From contig NZ_FWXV01000009.1 of NCBI RefSeq assembly GCF_900176515.1, positions 434,001 through 498,000 of the forward strand: a stretch of DNA of 64,000 nucleotides, written 5' to 3'. The DNA comes from Kibdelosporangium aridum (GTDB lineage: Bacteria > Actinomycetota > Actinomycetes > Mycobacteriales > Pseudonocardiaceae). The stretch's first letter is position 1; every line of letters starts with the position of its first letter. Shown in pieces: positions 16,773 through 24,692 of the stretch. A model generated the notes under the pieces. That model did no database searches, had not been told where the DNA came from, and worked only from the letters and a program-made list of their open reading frames with translations. The translations under genes and the position numbers were made by a program.

Positions 16773-17528
16773 TCACCTGAGCCGTGAAGCCGGCGTTCGG
16801 AAGCGGCCAGGTCCGATCGACGCTTGGACCGTTGCCTCCGCCAACTGCAGCTTGAGCCCTGCACGATGCATGATCGGCAGATCGAACGCCTCGAAGAGGT
16901 ATTGGCGCCGACCGTCCTGGGTCAACATGTGCCTTGTTCGGTATTTGTTCTCGTTGCAGTCAGATCCGATCGGCTCGTGATAGGCGTCATAGCCTGGCGG
17001 CAGAACAATGCGGTAGGTGACATATTTGACATCCTGCTGCACGAATTTGAACGCGAAGTCGTCCGCGACGGCATGCAGCATCAGCGGCGCACACTTTTGC
17101 GGCCAGTCCATGGACACCACGAAGCTGATTTCGCTGCCGATACGCGGCGGCGTCGGCATCGGGACGATGAGGTCGAGCTTCCCGTCGCACAGCCATGAAT
17201 GAATCACCGGCGGACTGGTGCCGAGCACGTTGCCGGGCAGGAGATTGCGCACCGCGAGTCGTACTTTGCTGCGGAATTTGGCAGGCTGATGCCATCCGCA
17301 ACCGAAGATGAACCGGATTAATTGCAGGTCCGGCCGCAGGACCCGGGCGCGGATGGTAACGAACTCCTGAGTGTCGCCCTGCGCGTTGAGCACGTACGCC
17401 ACCTGCTCCCAGGACAGGACTTGGTACATCGGGTGCAGTTCGTCAATGAACTTGCTGTACCGGGAGATCAGGTGCTGGTGCACGGCTAGCTCGTCGCGCA
17501 GCGACCGGCGGAAGAACCTTCGCAGCAT
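16773..17528 (-). CDS. Conserved-looking protein of unknown function, co-transcribed with the site-2 protease
   Basis: A 251-aa soluble protein, basic at the N-terminus (MLRRFFRRSLRDEL), with a strong Shine-Dalgarno (TAGGAGGG) upstream of ATG 17528. It has no signal peptide or membrane segment. Beta-rich segments such as GKLDLIVPMPTPPRIGSEIS and VTYRIVLPPGYDAYHEPIG suggest a domain with regularly spaced prolines, but I recognise no family. It precedes the rseP-like gene by 12 bp on the same strand. Codon use looks like its neighbours. Confidence 0.7.
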   Translation of the reverse strand: MLRRFFRRSLRDELAVHQHLISRYSKFIDELHPMYQVLSWEQVAYVLNAQGDTQEFVTIRARVLRPDLQLIRFIFGCGWHQPAKFRSKVRLAVRNLLPGNVLGTSPPVIHSWLCDGKLDLIVPMPTPPRIGSEISFVVSMDWPQKCAPLMLHAVADDFAFKFVQQDVKYVTYRIVLPPGYDAYHEPIGSDCNENKYRTRHMLTQDGRRQYLFEAFDLPIMHRAGLKLQLAEATVQASIGPGRFRTPASRLR

Positions 17529-17662
17529 GCCTCGACCCTCCTAGGAGCCCCAAAGCATGTCCGATCTGCTGATGCCGCCCTGACCCGACTACGTCAATGG
17601 TATCCGCTCTGCCGCTGGTCGCGTGTGCATTTGTACCTTCGCCCTGGATCGATTCACCCGTG

Positions 17663-17686
17663 GGAACCTCGGCGCGGCCCCACGAC
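17663..17686 (+). promoter_or_regulatory. Possible ECF-type promoter upstream of the ECF sigma gene
   Basis: GGAAC at 17663-17667 and CGAC at 17683-17686 are separated by 15 bp, resembling ECF -35 GGAAC boxes and -10 CGTC/CGTT boxes (the -10 is only a partial match). It lies 26 bp before the GTG start, so autoregulation is possible. The match is weak. Confidence 0.3.
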
Positions 17687-17711
17687 CTCGGTGAGGGTGG
17701 AAGGGGGAAGC

Positions 17712-18212
17712 GTGACCGAGTCCGACTGGTTCGCCGCCTTGTACCGCGGTGCTTACCGAGAGCTTGTGTTGGCGGTGTTCGCGCTGACCAGGGACCTGGC
17801 TGAGGCCGAGGACGTCGTTCAGGAGGCGTTCGCGGTCGCGTACCGCCGGCGTGAGCGGGTCCGGCACGTCGACAACCAGGTCGCCTGGTTGCGCACAGTC
17901 GCGATCAACCTGGCGCGCAAACGTTGGCGGCGGCGCGAGATGTTCGATCGGCTGCTCGGCAGGCACCGGGCCGAGCCTGGGCTTCCCGCCGAACTCGGCA
18001 CTGACCGGGCCGACCTGCACGCGGTGATCCATGAGCTCGGGCACGAGTACCGGTCGGTGATCGTGCTGCACTACCTGGCCGATCTGCCGGTCGATGAAGT
18101 GGCCGCGGCGCTGGGTGTCCCGGTCGGCACCGTCAAGTCCAGGTTGTCCCGTGCACGTGCGGCGCTTGCCGGGCATCTGTCCGAGCACGCCAAGGAGAAC
18201 GACCATGCCTGA
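17712..18212 (+). CDS. ECF-subfamily RNA polymerase sigma factor
   Basis: A 166-aa two-domain sigma-70 factor. Region 2 is LVLAVFALTRDLAEAEDVVQEAFAVAYRR (key part DLAEAEDVVQEAFA) and region 4 is VIVLHYLADLPVDEVAAALG followed by VGTVKSRLSRARAAL. GTG 17712 was chosen because it follows AAGGGGGAA and the region-2 helix starts a few residues later; the frame is open to 17625. Its stop lies 8 bp inside the next gene, which encodes a single-pass membrane protein, the standard sigma/anti-sigma arrangement. This looks like a SigE/SigM-like group. Confidence 0.92.
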   Translation: MTESDWFAALYRGAYRELVLAVFALTRDLAEAEDVVQEAFAVAYRRRERVRHVDNQVAWLRTVAINLARKRWRRREMFDRLLGRHRAEPGLPAELGTDRADLHAVIHELGHEYRSVIVLHYLADLPVDEVAAALGVPVGTVKSRLSRARAALAGHLSEHAKENDHA

Positions 18213-19440
18213 CCTTGACAGCGAACTCGCCACGGTCCGTGCCGAGACCTCGGCGATCATTCAGCCGCCGGACTTCGAGCAGGTTCTGCGACGCAACGAC
18301 CGGCACACCGCGCGCCGCCGCTCGGTCCTCGCCTTCGCTGCCGTCGCCCTGGTTCTGGTGATCCTGGTACCACTGTTGCAAACGCGGGAAGTCGCTCCGG
18401 CTGGGCTTGATGGCAACGTCGTCGCCATCGACTTCGCCGACGCGCAACACGGGTTCGCTCTGTTGACCGACTGCTTGGCCACGGAGGTCGAACGTCCCCA
18501 GTGCCTGTGGCGGCTGGAAGCGACACGGGACGGCGCCACCTGGCTTCCCCGGACCGTGCCCCCGCTCACCGGCGGGCCTGATTCGGACGTGCAGGCCCTC
18601 GGCAAGGACACAGTGGTCATCACCCAGGGCGGGGTTCGCTGGCTGAGCAAGGACGGCGCTCGTACCTGGACACGTCTTCCGGTCGGCCTGACGTCCCCTG
18701 TGGACAGTTTCCCGCCCGGTGCGGAGATCTTCGTGGGGTGCTCGGATTGGCGTCTCACCGACTGCGACAAGCCGCAGCTTCTCGTGACGCTGCCGGATTC
18801 CGGGGCGGTGGCGCCGTTGGTCGGCCAGCCGCCCGTGGACATGAGCCGGGCGATCGCTCAGCCGGTTCCTGCCGCTGACGGCAGTTGGTGGGTTTACAGC
18901 GAGGACCGGATGACGTCCCGGATCACACTGGCGGTGAGTCGTGACGACGGCCGGACCTGGCTGCTCAGCAACCCACCTAGCCCGCAGAGCCCGATAGCGG
19001 GTATGCCCGACGAAGGCACATTCATCGAGGGATTCACTGTTGTCAGCGGCAACGGTGTGCTCTACGGACTCGCGCACGGCTCGCCTTCCCACGTGCCCGG
19101 CAAGCCCTTCGCCAGTTTCTACGCCATCTATCGCAGCGAGAACGGCGGCCGCAGCTGGGGGATAGCGCATCAGGCCACTGTGGACCGGGTGATCCGCTCC
19201 GTTTCGGCCACCCCGGTGGTCACCTCAGCGGGCGACATCATCGTGTCCACGCCGGAAGACCCGCGGCAACGGGTGCTGATCAGCAAGGACGGCGGTCGGA
19301 GCTTCCAGCCGGCGCAGCAGCCCGAGCTGGACTGGATCACCTGGACCCGAGCCGGGTACTTGAACACACGAACCGGTCCGATACCGGCGCATTGGCTGTC
19401 CACCGACGGGATCACGTGGCGCCAGCTGGGTCAACGCTGA
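18205..19440 (+). CDS. Membrane-anchored BNR/Asp-box beta-propeller protein, putative anti-sigma factor
   Basis: A 411-aa protein overlapping the ECF sigma gene by 8 bp. A ~36-residue acidic N-terminus (MPDLDSELATVRAE) is followed by RRR and one membrane helix (41-58, VLAFAAVALVLVILVPLL). A large extracellular domain then has four Asp-box motifs: SKDGARTW, SRDDGRTW, SENGGRSW and SKDGGRSF, typical of BNR/sialidase-like propellers. Catalytic sialidase residues are not evident. By position it should bind the sigma factor through its cytoplasmic tail, with the propeller sensing an external ligand. The tail lacks a recognisable zinc anti-sigma HxxxCxxC motif, so the role is inferred. Confidence 0.8.
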   Translation: MPDLDSELATVRAETSAIIQPPDFEQVLRRNDRHTARRRSVLAFAAVALVLVILVPLLQTREVAPAGLDGNVVAIDFADAQHGFALLTDCLATEVERPQCLWRLEATRDGATWLPRTVPPLTGGPDSDVQALGKDTVVITQGGVRWLSKDGARTWTRLPVGLTSPVDSFPPGAEIFVGCSDWRLTDCDKPQLLVTLPDSGAVAPLVGQPPVDMSRAIAQPVPAADGSWWVYSEDRMTSRITLAVSRDDGRTWLLSNPPSPQSPIAGMPDEGTFIEGFTVVSGNGVLYGLAHGSPSHVPGKPFASFYAIYRSENGGRSWGIAHQATVDRVIRSVSATPVVTSAGDIIVSTPEDPRQRVLISKDGGRSFQPAQQPELDWITWTRAGYLNTRTGPIPAHWLSTDGITWRQLGQR

Positions 19441-19446
19441 CGTGCC

Positions 19447-19475
19447 GACGCGTCCGCTGTACTGGCGGACGCGTC
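19447..19475. terminator. 11-bp inverted repeat between convergent genes
   Basis: Arms 19447-19457 (GACGCGTCCGC) and 19465-19475 are perfectly complementary around a 7-nt loop, followed on the plus strand by a T-richer stretch (GGGATTTGTCTT). It is placed 7 bp after the propeller-protein stop and before the convergent HtrA-like gene, so it is probably bidirectional. Confidence 0.75.
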
Positions 19476-19502
19476 TGGGATTTGTCTTGTGCGGCCAGGT
19501 GA

Positions 19503-20471
19503 TCACCTCCCGACGATCTGGTTGATCACGGTCTTGGCGTCGTTGATCGGGATGGCGAAACCGATCCCGACACTACCGGCCTTACCGTCCGCTGTGGACA
19601 CAGGCGAGTAGATCGCCGAGTTGATGCCGATCACTTCACCGTTGGCGTTCACCAACGGCCCGCCCGAGTTGCCCTGGTTGATCGACGCGTCGGTCTGGAT
19701 CGCCTTGTACTGGGTCTGCTCGTCGCGCCCGTTGCTGGCGAACGGGTTGCCGCCCTGGTCCTCGGAGATGTTCACCGGACGGTTCAGTGCGCTGACGATG
19801 CCCGTGGTCACGGTGCCCTGCAAGCCGCCGGGCGAGCCGATCGCGACGACCGCGTCGCCGATCTTGACCGCGCTGGAGTCGCCGAGCGTCGCTGGCGTCA
19901 ACCCGCTGGCGCCCTGCAGTTGCAGGACGGCGAGGTCGCTCGCCGCGTCTGTGCCCACGATCTGCGCAGGGAACTCACGGCCGTCGTTCAACGTCACCGT
20001 CACCCGCGAGCCGGCGTTCGCGACGACATGGTTGTTGGTCAGGATCCGGCCGTCGGAGGTCAGGATCACGCCGGAGCCGATGCCTTCGCCCTGCGCGGTC
20101 GGCACGTTCACCTGCACCACGCTCGGTAGCACCTTGTTGGCCACCGCGCTGACGTCAGTTGGCGTGTTGTTGCCGACGGTCTGGGAGATCGGCGTCGAGG
20201 CCGGTGGCGTCGTGGCGCCCTCGTCTCCGCCGATCAGGCCGCCGGTCACACCGCCCACCAGTCCCGCGGCGACCACGGCCGCGATCGACAGGGACACGGC
20301 TCCCCGGCTGAAGCGGCGCGGCTTGCCGGGGCCAGCCAGTGCGGGCGGCACCGGCCCACCCGTAGGTGGTAGTCCACCGCCGTAAGCCGGGGGAGGCGTG
20401 GACGCAGGGTACTGCGCCGGGCCGTAGTGGTGGTGCGGTTGCTGCTGCTGGGGTTCCTGCATCGTCGTCAT
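19503..20471 (-). CDS. HtrA-like (S1C) membrane serine protease lacking a PDZ domain
   Basis: A 322-aa protein starting at ATG 20471 (MTTMQEPQQQQPHHHYG). A Pro/Gln-rich cytoplasmic tail is followed by one membrane helix (SLSIAAVVAAGLVGGVTGGLIGG) and a trypsin-like protease domain. The triad is His in LTNNHVVAN (~146), Asp in ASDLAVLQL (~177) and Ser in NQGNSGGPLVN (~267). It ends soon after the protease domain (IPINDAKTVINQIVGR), so the usual C-terminal PDZ domain is absent. The role is envelope protein quality control or regulated cleavage. The frame upstream to 20531 adds a non-family N-terminus and was not used. Confidence 0.9.
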   Translation of the reverse strand: MTTMQEPQQQQPHHHYGPAQYPASTPPPAYGGGLPPTGGPVPPALAGPGKPRRFSRGAVSLSIAAVVAAGLVGGVTGGLIGGDEGATTPPASTPISQTVGNNTPTDVSAVANKVLPSVVQVNVPTAQGEGIGSGVILTSDGRILTNNHVVANAGSRVTVTLNDGREFPAQIVGTDAASDLAVLQLQGASGLTPATLGDSSAVKIGDAVVAIGSPGGLQGTVTTGIVSALNRPVNISEDQGGNPFASNGRDEQTQYKAIQTDASINQGNSGGPLVNANGEVIGINSAIYSPVSTADGKAGSVGIGFAIPINDAKTVINQIVGR

Positions 20472-20550
20472 GACACACACTCTGCGGTGCTTGCATGAGA
20501 ACACCCTGAGGATCGCCAATAAGGTTTCCAAGAAAGGCTAGGGTTTGCCT

Positions 20551-22638
20551 GTGACTCGCGAGACATCGTTCCTGCAGCTGCAAGCCCGCACCCAGCGGTT
20601 CACCCTGGGGATCCCCAAGGAGATCAAGGTCGCGCCGGACGGCGGCCGGGTGTTGTTCCTGCGGTCACCGTCCGGTGAGGAACGCAGGCACAGCCTCTGG
20701 CAGCTCGATCTGGCCACGGGCAAAGAATCCGTGCTGGCCGACCCGGCCGTGCTGCTGGCCGACGGGGACGAGGAACTGTCCGCCGAGGAACGTGCCCGCC
20801 GCGAACGCAGCCGGATGCAGGCCAGCGGGATCGTCGGCAACGCGACCGACGCGCAGGCACGGATTGTCGCTTTCGCCTTGTCTGGCCGTCTCTATGTCAC
20901 CGACGCCCTGACCGGGGAGACAAAGCTGCTGGACACGGCCACCCCGGTGGTCGACCCGCGGCCGGACCCGACCGGGACCCACATCGCGTATGTCTCGGAC
21001 AACGCGCTGCGTGTGGTGAATGTGGACGGTACGGGCGACCGGGCGCTGGCCGAGCCGGAAGGCGATGACCGGGCGTACGGTCTCGCGGAGTTCATCGCGG
21101 CCGAGGAGATGAGCCGGTCACGCGGTTACTGGTGGTCGCCTGACGGGCAGCGCCTGTGTGTGACACACACCGATCGTTCGGCCGTGCATTTGTGGCATAT
21201 CTCGGATCCGGCGAACCCGGCCGCGCGGCCGCACACCGTGCACTACCCGGCCGCGGGTACGCCCAACGTCAAGGTCCAGCTGCTGGTGCTCGGGCTGGAC
21301 GGCTCGCGGGTCGAGGTCGACTGGACCGGCGCCGAGTACCTGACGACCGTGCACTGGTCGGCCGGTGGCCCGCCGCTGATCGCCGTGCAGACCCGTGACC
21401 AGCGGACCATGCAGATCCGGACGGTCGACCCGGACACCGGCGAAACCGAGTTGCTGCACGAAGAGACCGACCCGCACTGGGTGGACATCGTGACTGGTGT
21501 CCCGGCGTGGACGTCCGACGGCAGGCTGGTCCGGGTCGTGGCCGGTGAGCACGCCTACCGGCTTGTCATCGACGGCAAGGAGGTCACGGACGTACCGTTG
21601 CAGGTGCGTTCGGTGCTCGACGCGGCCGATGACGTGCTGTTCACCGCGTCCGCTGAGGATGCCGCGCGGGTGCACGTGTACCGGGCGGGCCCGGACGGCG
21701 TCACGCAAGTGTCCTCTGTAGACGGAGTGTCCTCGGCCGCGCGGGGTGGCGACGTCACCGTGCTGACGACGTGGCGAATGGACGTGGCCGGTCCGGATGT
21801 GACTGTGCTGCGCGAGGACGAGGCGGTCGGGAAGATCGACTCGCTGGCGGTCGTGCCGTCACTGGAACCGAAGGTCATCGAGTTGACGCTCGGCGAGCGA
21901 AAACTCCGTGGTGCCTTGATGTTCCCCACCGGGCACGAGCCTGGCAGCGGCAAACTGCCCGTGCTGCTCGACCCGTACGGCGGCCCGCACGCGCAACGGG
22001 TGCTGGCCTCCCGCAACGCCTATCTGACCTCACAATGGCTGGCGGATCAGGGTTTCGCGGTCCTGGTGGTCGACGGTCGCGGCACGCCGGGCCGTGGTCC
22101 GGTATGGGAACGGGCGATCGCCTTCGACTTCGCCGACGTCACGCTGATCGACCAGGTCGACGGCTTGCACGCGGCCGCCGAGCAGTACCCGGACCTCGAC
22201 CTTTCCCGCGTGGGCATTCGAGGATGGTCGTACGGCGGGTATCTGGCGGCGCTCGCCGTATTGCGCAGACCTGATGTGTTCCACGCGGCGATCGCGGGTG
22301 CACCCGTGACCGACTGGCGGCTGTACGACACCCACTACACCGAGCGTTACCTCGGGCACCCCGACACTCACCCACAGGTGTACGAACGGAACTCGCTGCC
22401 GCCCGACGCGCCGAACCTGGAGCGCCCGCTTATGATCATCCACGGGCTGGCGGATGACAACGTCGTCGTAGCCCACTCCCTGCGGCTCTCCTCCGCGCTC
22501 GTGGCCGCCGGACGGCCGCACACACTGTTGCCGTTGCCGAACGTGACGCACATGACGCCACAGGACGAGTCGACTGCGGAGAATTTCCTGCTGTTGCAGA
22601 CGACCTGGCTGCATGAAGCACTGGGTAAGGTCCGGTAA
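20551..22638 (+). CDS. S9 family peptidase (dipeptidyl peptidase IV / prolyl oligopeptidase type)
   Basis: A 695-aa cytoplasmic serine peptidase. An N-terminal DPPIV-type beta-propeller (about 20-430, with WSPDGQRLCVTHTD) is followed by an alpha/beta-hydrolase domain. The nucleophile is GWSYGGY (~558), with Asp in IIHGLADDNVV and His in LPNVTHMTP. GTG 20551 is preferred to the TTG at 20545 because it better fits the Shine-Dalgarno-like AAAGG upstream. No signal peptide is seen, so it probably processes intracellular peptides. It is followed by an LLM oxidoreductase gene after 22 bp. Confidence 0.92.
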   Translation: MTRETSFLQLQARTQRFTLGIPKEIKVAPDGGRVLFLRSPSGEERRHSLWQLDLATGKESVLADPAVLLADGDEELSAEERARRERSRMQASGIVGNATDAQARIVAFALSGRLYVTDALTGETKLLDTATPVVDPRPDPTGTHIAYVSDNALRVVNVDGTGDRALAEPEGDDRAYGLAEFIAAEEMSRSRGYWWSPDGQRLCVTHTDRSAVHLWHISDPANPAARPHTVHYPAAGTPNVKVQLLVLGLDGSRVEVDWTGAEYLTTVHWSAGGPPLIAVQTRDQRTMQIRTVDPDTGETELLHEETDPHWVDIVTGVPAWTSDGRLVRVVAGEHAYRLVIDGKEVTDVPLQVRSVLDAADDVLFTASAEDAARVHVYRAGPDGVTQVSSVDGVSSAARGGDVTVLTTWRMDVAGPDVTVLREDEAVGKIDSLAVVPSLEPKVIELTLGERKLRGALMFPTGHEPGSGKLPVLLDPYGGPHAQRVLASRNAYLTSQWLADQGFAVLVVDGRGTPGRGPVWERAIAFDFADVTLIDQVDGLHAAAEQYPDLDLSRVGIRGWSYGGYLAALAVLRRPDVFHAAIAGAPVTDWRLYDTHYTERYLGHPDTHPQVYERNSLPPDAPNLERPLMIIHGLADDNVVVAHSLRLSSALVAAGRPHTLLPLPNVTHMTPQDESTAENFLLLQTTWLHEALGKVR

Positions 22639-22660
22639 GGCGAAAGAAGGGAATATGTGA

Positions 22661-23611
22661 ATGGGCCGCTGGGGCATCACGCTGCCGTTGACCGCAGTTC
22701 CGCTCGCCGAGCACCGTGACCTGGTCAGAGAGCTGCCAGACCTGGGTTATACCGACGCTTGGACCGCCGAGACGGCAGGCACGGACGCGTTCACCCCGCT
22801 CGCGCTTGTCTCGCAGTGGGCTGGAGAACTGCGGCTGGGCACGGCGATCGCCCCGGTCTACACGCGCGGCCCAGGGCTGCTCGCGATGACCGCGGCCACG
22901 ATCGCCGAACTCGCGCCGGAGAAGTTCGTGCTGGGCATCGGCACTTCGTCGCCGGTGATCGTGCAGGGCTGGAACGCCCAGCAGTTCACCGAACCGTACG
23001 CGCGTACTCGAGACACGTTGCGGTTCCTGCGTTCCGCGTTCGCCGGCGAGAAAGTGACACACAAGTACCCGACCTTCGAGATCTCGAAGTTCAAGCTGGA
23101 ACGCCCGCCGCAACCACCGCCAAGGATCATGCTGGCCGCGCTGCGGCCCGGCATGCTCAAGCTCGCGCGCACCGAGGCCGACGGCGCGATCACCAACTGG
23201 CTGGCGCCGTCCGACGTCCCCAAGATCCGCGCGGAAGTGGGCGAGGGCTTCGAACTCGTCGCGCGGGTGTTCGTCTGCCCGACCGAGGACGTCAACGCGG
23301 CCCGTGGCCTCGGCAGGCTGCTGATCAGCAGCTACCTGACAGTGCCGGTGTACGCGGCCTTCCACGACTGGCTCGGCAGGCAAGAGCTGCTCAAGCCGAT
23401 GCACGAGGCGTGGGCCGCGGGCGATCGGCAGCGTGCCAACGAGGTGATCCCGGACGAGGTGGTCGACGACCTCATCGTGCACGGCAGTCCGCAGCGGTGC
23501 CGTGAGATCGTCAGCCAGTACGTCGAGTCCGGACTGGACACTCCGGTGATCAGTGTGCTGCCGACCGGCGAGGATCCACGCAAGGTGGTCAGGGCGCTGG
23601 CACCGGAATGA
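22661..23611 (+). CDS. LLM-class flavin/F420-dependent oxidoreductase
   Basis: A 316-aa luciferase-like TIM-barrel protein (WGITLPLTAVPLAEH, LRLGTAIAPVYTRGP, ELAPEKFVLGIGTSSPVIVQGWNA). The family is often F420-dependent in actinomycetes (TIGR03559-like). Shine-Dalgarno GAAGGGA precedes ATG 22661. The stop overlaps the start of the degenerate PLP-enzyme gene (ATGA), so the two are translated together. The substrate is unknown. Confidence 0.85.
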   Translation: MGRWGITLPLTAVPLAEHRDLVRELPDLGYTDAWTAETAGTDAFTPLALVSQWAGELRLGTAIAPVYTRGPGLLAMTAATIAELAPEKFVLGIGTSSPVIVQGWNAQQFTEPYARTRDTLRFLRSAFAGEKVTHKYPTFEISKFKLERPPQPPPRIMLAALRPGMLKLARTEADGAITNWLAPSDVPKIRAEVGEGFELVARVFVCPTEDVNAARGLGRLLISSYLTVPVYAAFHDWLGRQELLKPMHEAWAAGDRQRANEVIPDEVVDDLIVHGSPQRCREIVSQYVESGLDTPVISVLPTGEDPRKVVRALAPE

Positions 23612-24486
23612 TCGAGCCGTCCATCCAGACTGGCGTCGCGCGGCTGTGCTTCCCGCGAGGCGCACCCGGCGCGGTGATCACCAACGGCGGCGCGGAATCC
23701 ACGCTTCTGGGAATGTTGCTGGCGAAGAAGGACGTGGCCGGAGCGCCCGTGCAGGTCGTCTGTGCGCGCAGCGCCCGGCCGGGTGTGTCCCAGGCGGCCG
23801 AACAGCTGGAGTTGCCGCCGCCAGTGGTGCTCGACTCGATCGCGCAGCTCGCGGACGCGTTGGCCGAGATCAGGACCGCGACAGTGGTCGTCGCGTCGGC
23901 GGGAACGGCCGACACCGGTTCGATAGACCCGTTGCGGGACATCGGTCGCCTGTGCCGCAGGCGGGGCAGCTGGTTACATGTGGACGCCGCGGGCGGGGGA
24001 GCGGCGCTGTTCAGCGATCGCTTGCGGCCGTTGCTCGACGGGCTCGACCTCGCCGACTCGGTCACGGTCGAATTGCCCGAACTGGGTGCTTCGACGGGTT
24101 TGCTGGCCGTGCGCGACGTGGGGTCGTTGACCGGTGTGCGAATGATGGGCCATCCAGAGATTGCCGCGGTGTTCCGCGCGTGCCGTTCGGACATCGGGCC
24201 TGCCGCGGAACGGCGGTGTGACATGGCATCCGCGGTCGCCGACGCCGTTCAGGCCAGGTCCTCACTGCGGCTGTGGGATCGTCCGACATTGGCGACGGTC
24301 GTCTTCCGCCCGGTCGGCGCGACTGACGAAATGGTCGCCGACCTGGCTGGCAACGGTCGCGAAGTGACCACTGTGGACGGTGAGCGGTGGTTGCGGATCA
24401 CCGTCACCGACCGGCCGCTTCGGGACTACCTGGCGTTGCTTGAGGTAGACCACGTCCGGCTGATGGGAACCACCCCGAATGACTGA
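23608..24486 (+). CDS. Degenerate group II PLP-decarboxylase homologue (Schiff-base lysine missing)
   Basis: A 292-aa protein alignable by eye to DesA-like or diaminobutyrate decarboxylases: VITNGGAESTLLGMLLA (family TSGGTeSN), ATVVVASAGTADTGSIDPL, WLHVDAAGGGAALFSD and LADSVTV. Where active enzymes have DLHKLGW, this protein reads ELPELGA (155-161), so the PLP-binding lysine is replaced by E158 and its preceding histidine by P157. It also lacks ~100 N-terminal residues and is ~190 aa shorter than typical family members. It is therefore probably catalytically inactive as a PLP enzyme, yet the frame is intact and coupled to the LLM gene by an ATGA overlap. Confidence 0.75.
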   Translation: MIEPSIQTGVARLCFPRGAPGAVITNGGAESTLLGMLLAKKDVAGAPVQVVCARSARPGVSQAAEQLELPPPVVLDSIAQLADALAEIRTATVVVASAGTADTGSIDPLRDIGRLCRRRGSWLHVDAAGGGAALFSDRLRPLLDGLDLADSVTVELPELGASTGLLAVRDVGSLTGVRMMGHPEIAAVFRACRSDIGPAAERRCDMASAVADAVQARSSLRLWDRPTLATVVFRPVGATDEMVADLAGNGREVTTVDGERWLRITVTDRPLRDYLALLEVDHVRLMGTTPND

Positions 24487-24527
24487 TGAAACAACGGGGT
24501 TGATCACGTAATCTGGCTGTTGTTTCA
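24487..24527. promoter_or_regulatory. 9-bp perfect inverted repeat upstream of the peptide/JmjC operon
   Basis: TGAAACAAC (24487-24495) and GTTGTTTCA (24519-24527) are perfectly complementary with a 23-nt spacer. It starts right after the stop of the PLP-like gene and ends 39 bp before the small peptide gene. It could be an operator for the following operon or a weak terminator; the long spacer favours an operator with two half-sites. Confidence 0.5.
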
Positions 24528-24566
24528 CGCAGTGTCCGGTCCGATCTAACTCTCTGTGAGGTACGG

Positions 24567-24692
24567 ATGGCTCAGGAACAGGCGAACACACCCCCGGCAA
24601 GCGGCCTGCTGATCGGCGTCGAGCCGCTCACCACCGCCGTGGACCGGGGCAAGGCCAACGGTGCCGTGACCGACAACGACGGCAACGACTGA
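24567..24692 (+). CDS. 41-residue peptide, possible precursor for the adjacent JmjC oxygenase
   Basis: A small gene with a proper Shine-Dalgarno (GAGG at 24558-24561, 5 nt before ATG 24567). Its TGA at 24690-24692 is immediately followed by the GTG of the JmjC gene, with no intervening base. The product begins MAQEQANTPP, has a central hydrophobic LLIGVEPL, one basic DRGK and a polar C-terminus GAVTDNDGND. It has no signal peptide or cysteine. Its small size, leader-like N-terminus, Asn/Asp/Gly-rich tail and zero-gap coupling to a putative peptide hydroxylase suggest a RiPP-like precursor. This is inference; a plain translational-coupling leader is the alternative. Confidence 0.65.
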   Translation: MAQEQANTPPASGLLIGVEPLTTAVDRGKANGAVTDNDGND

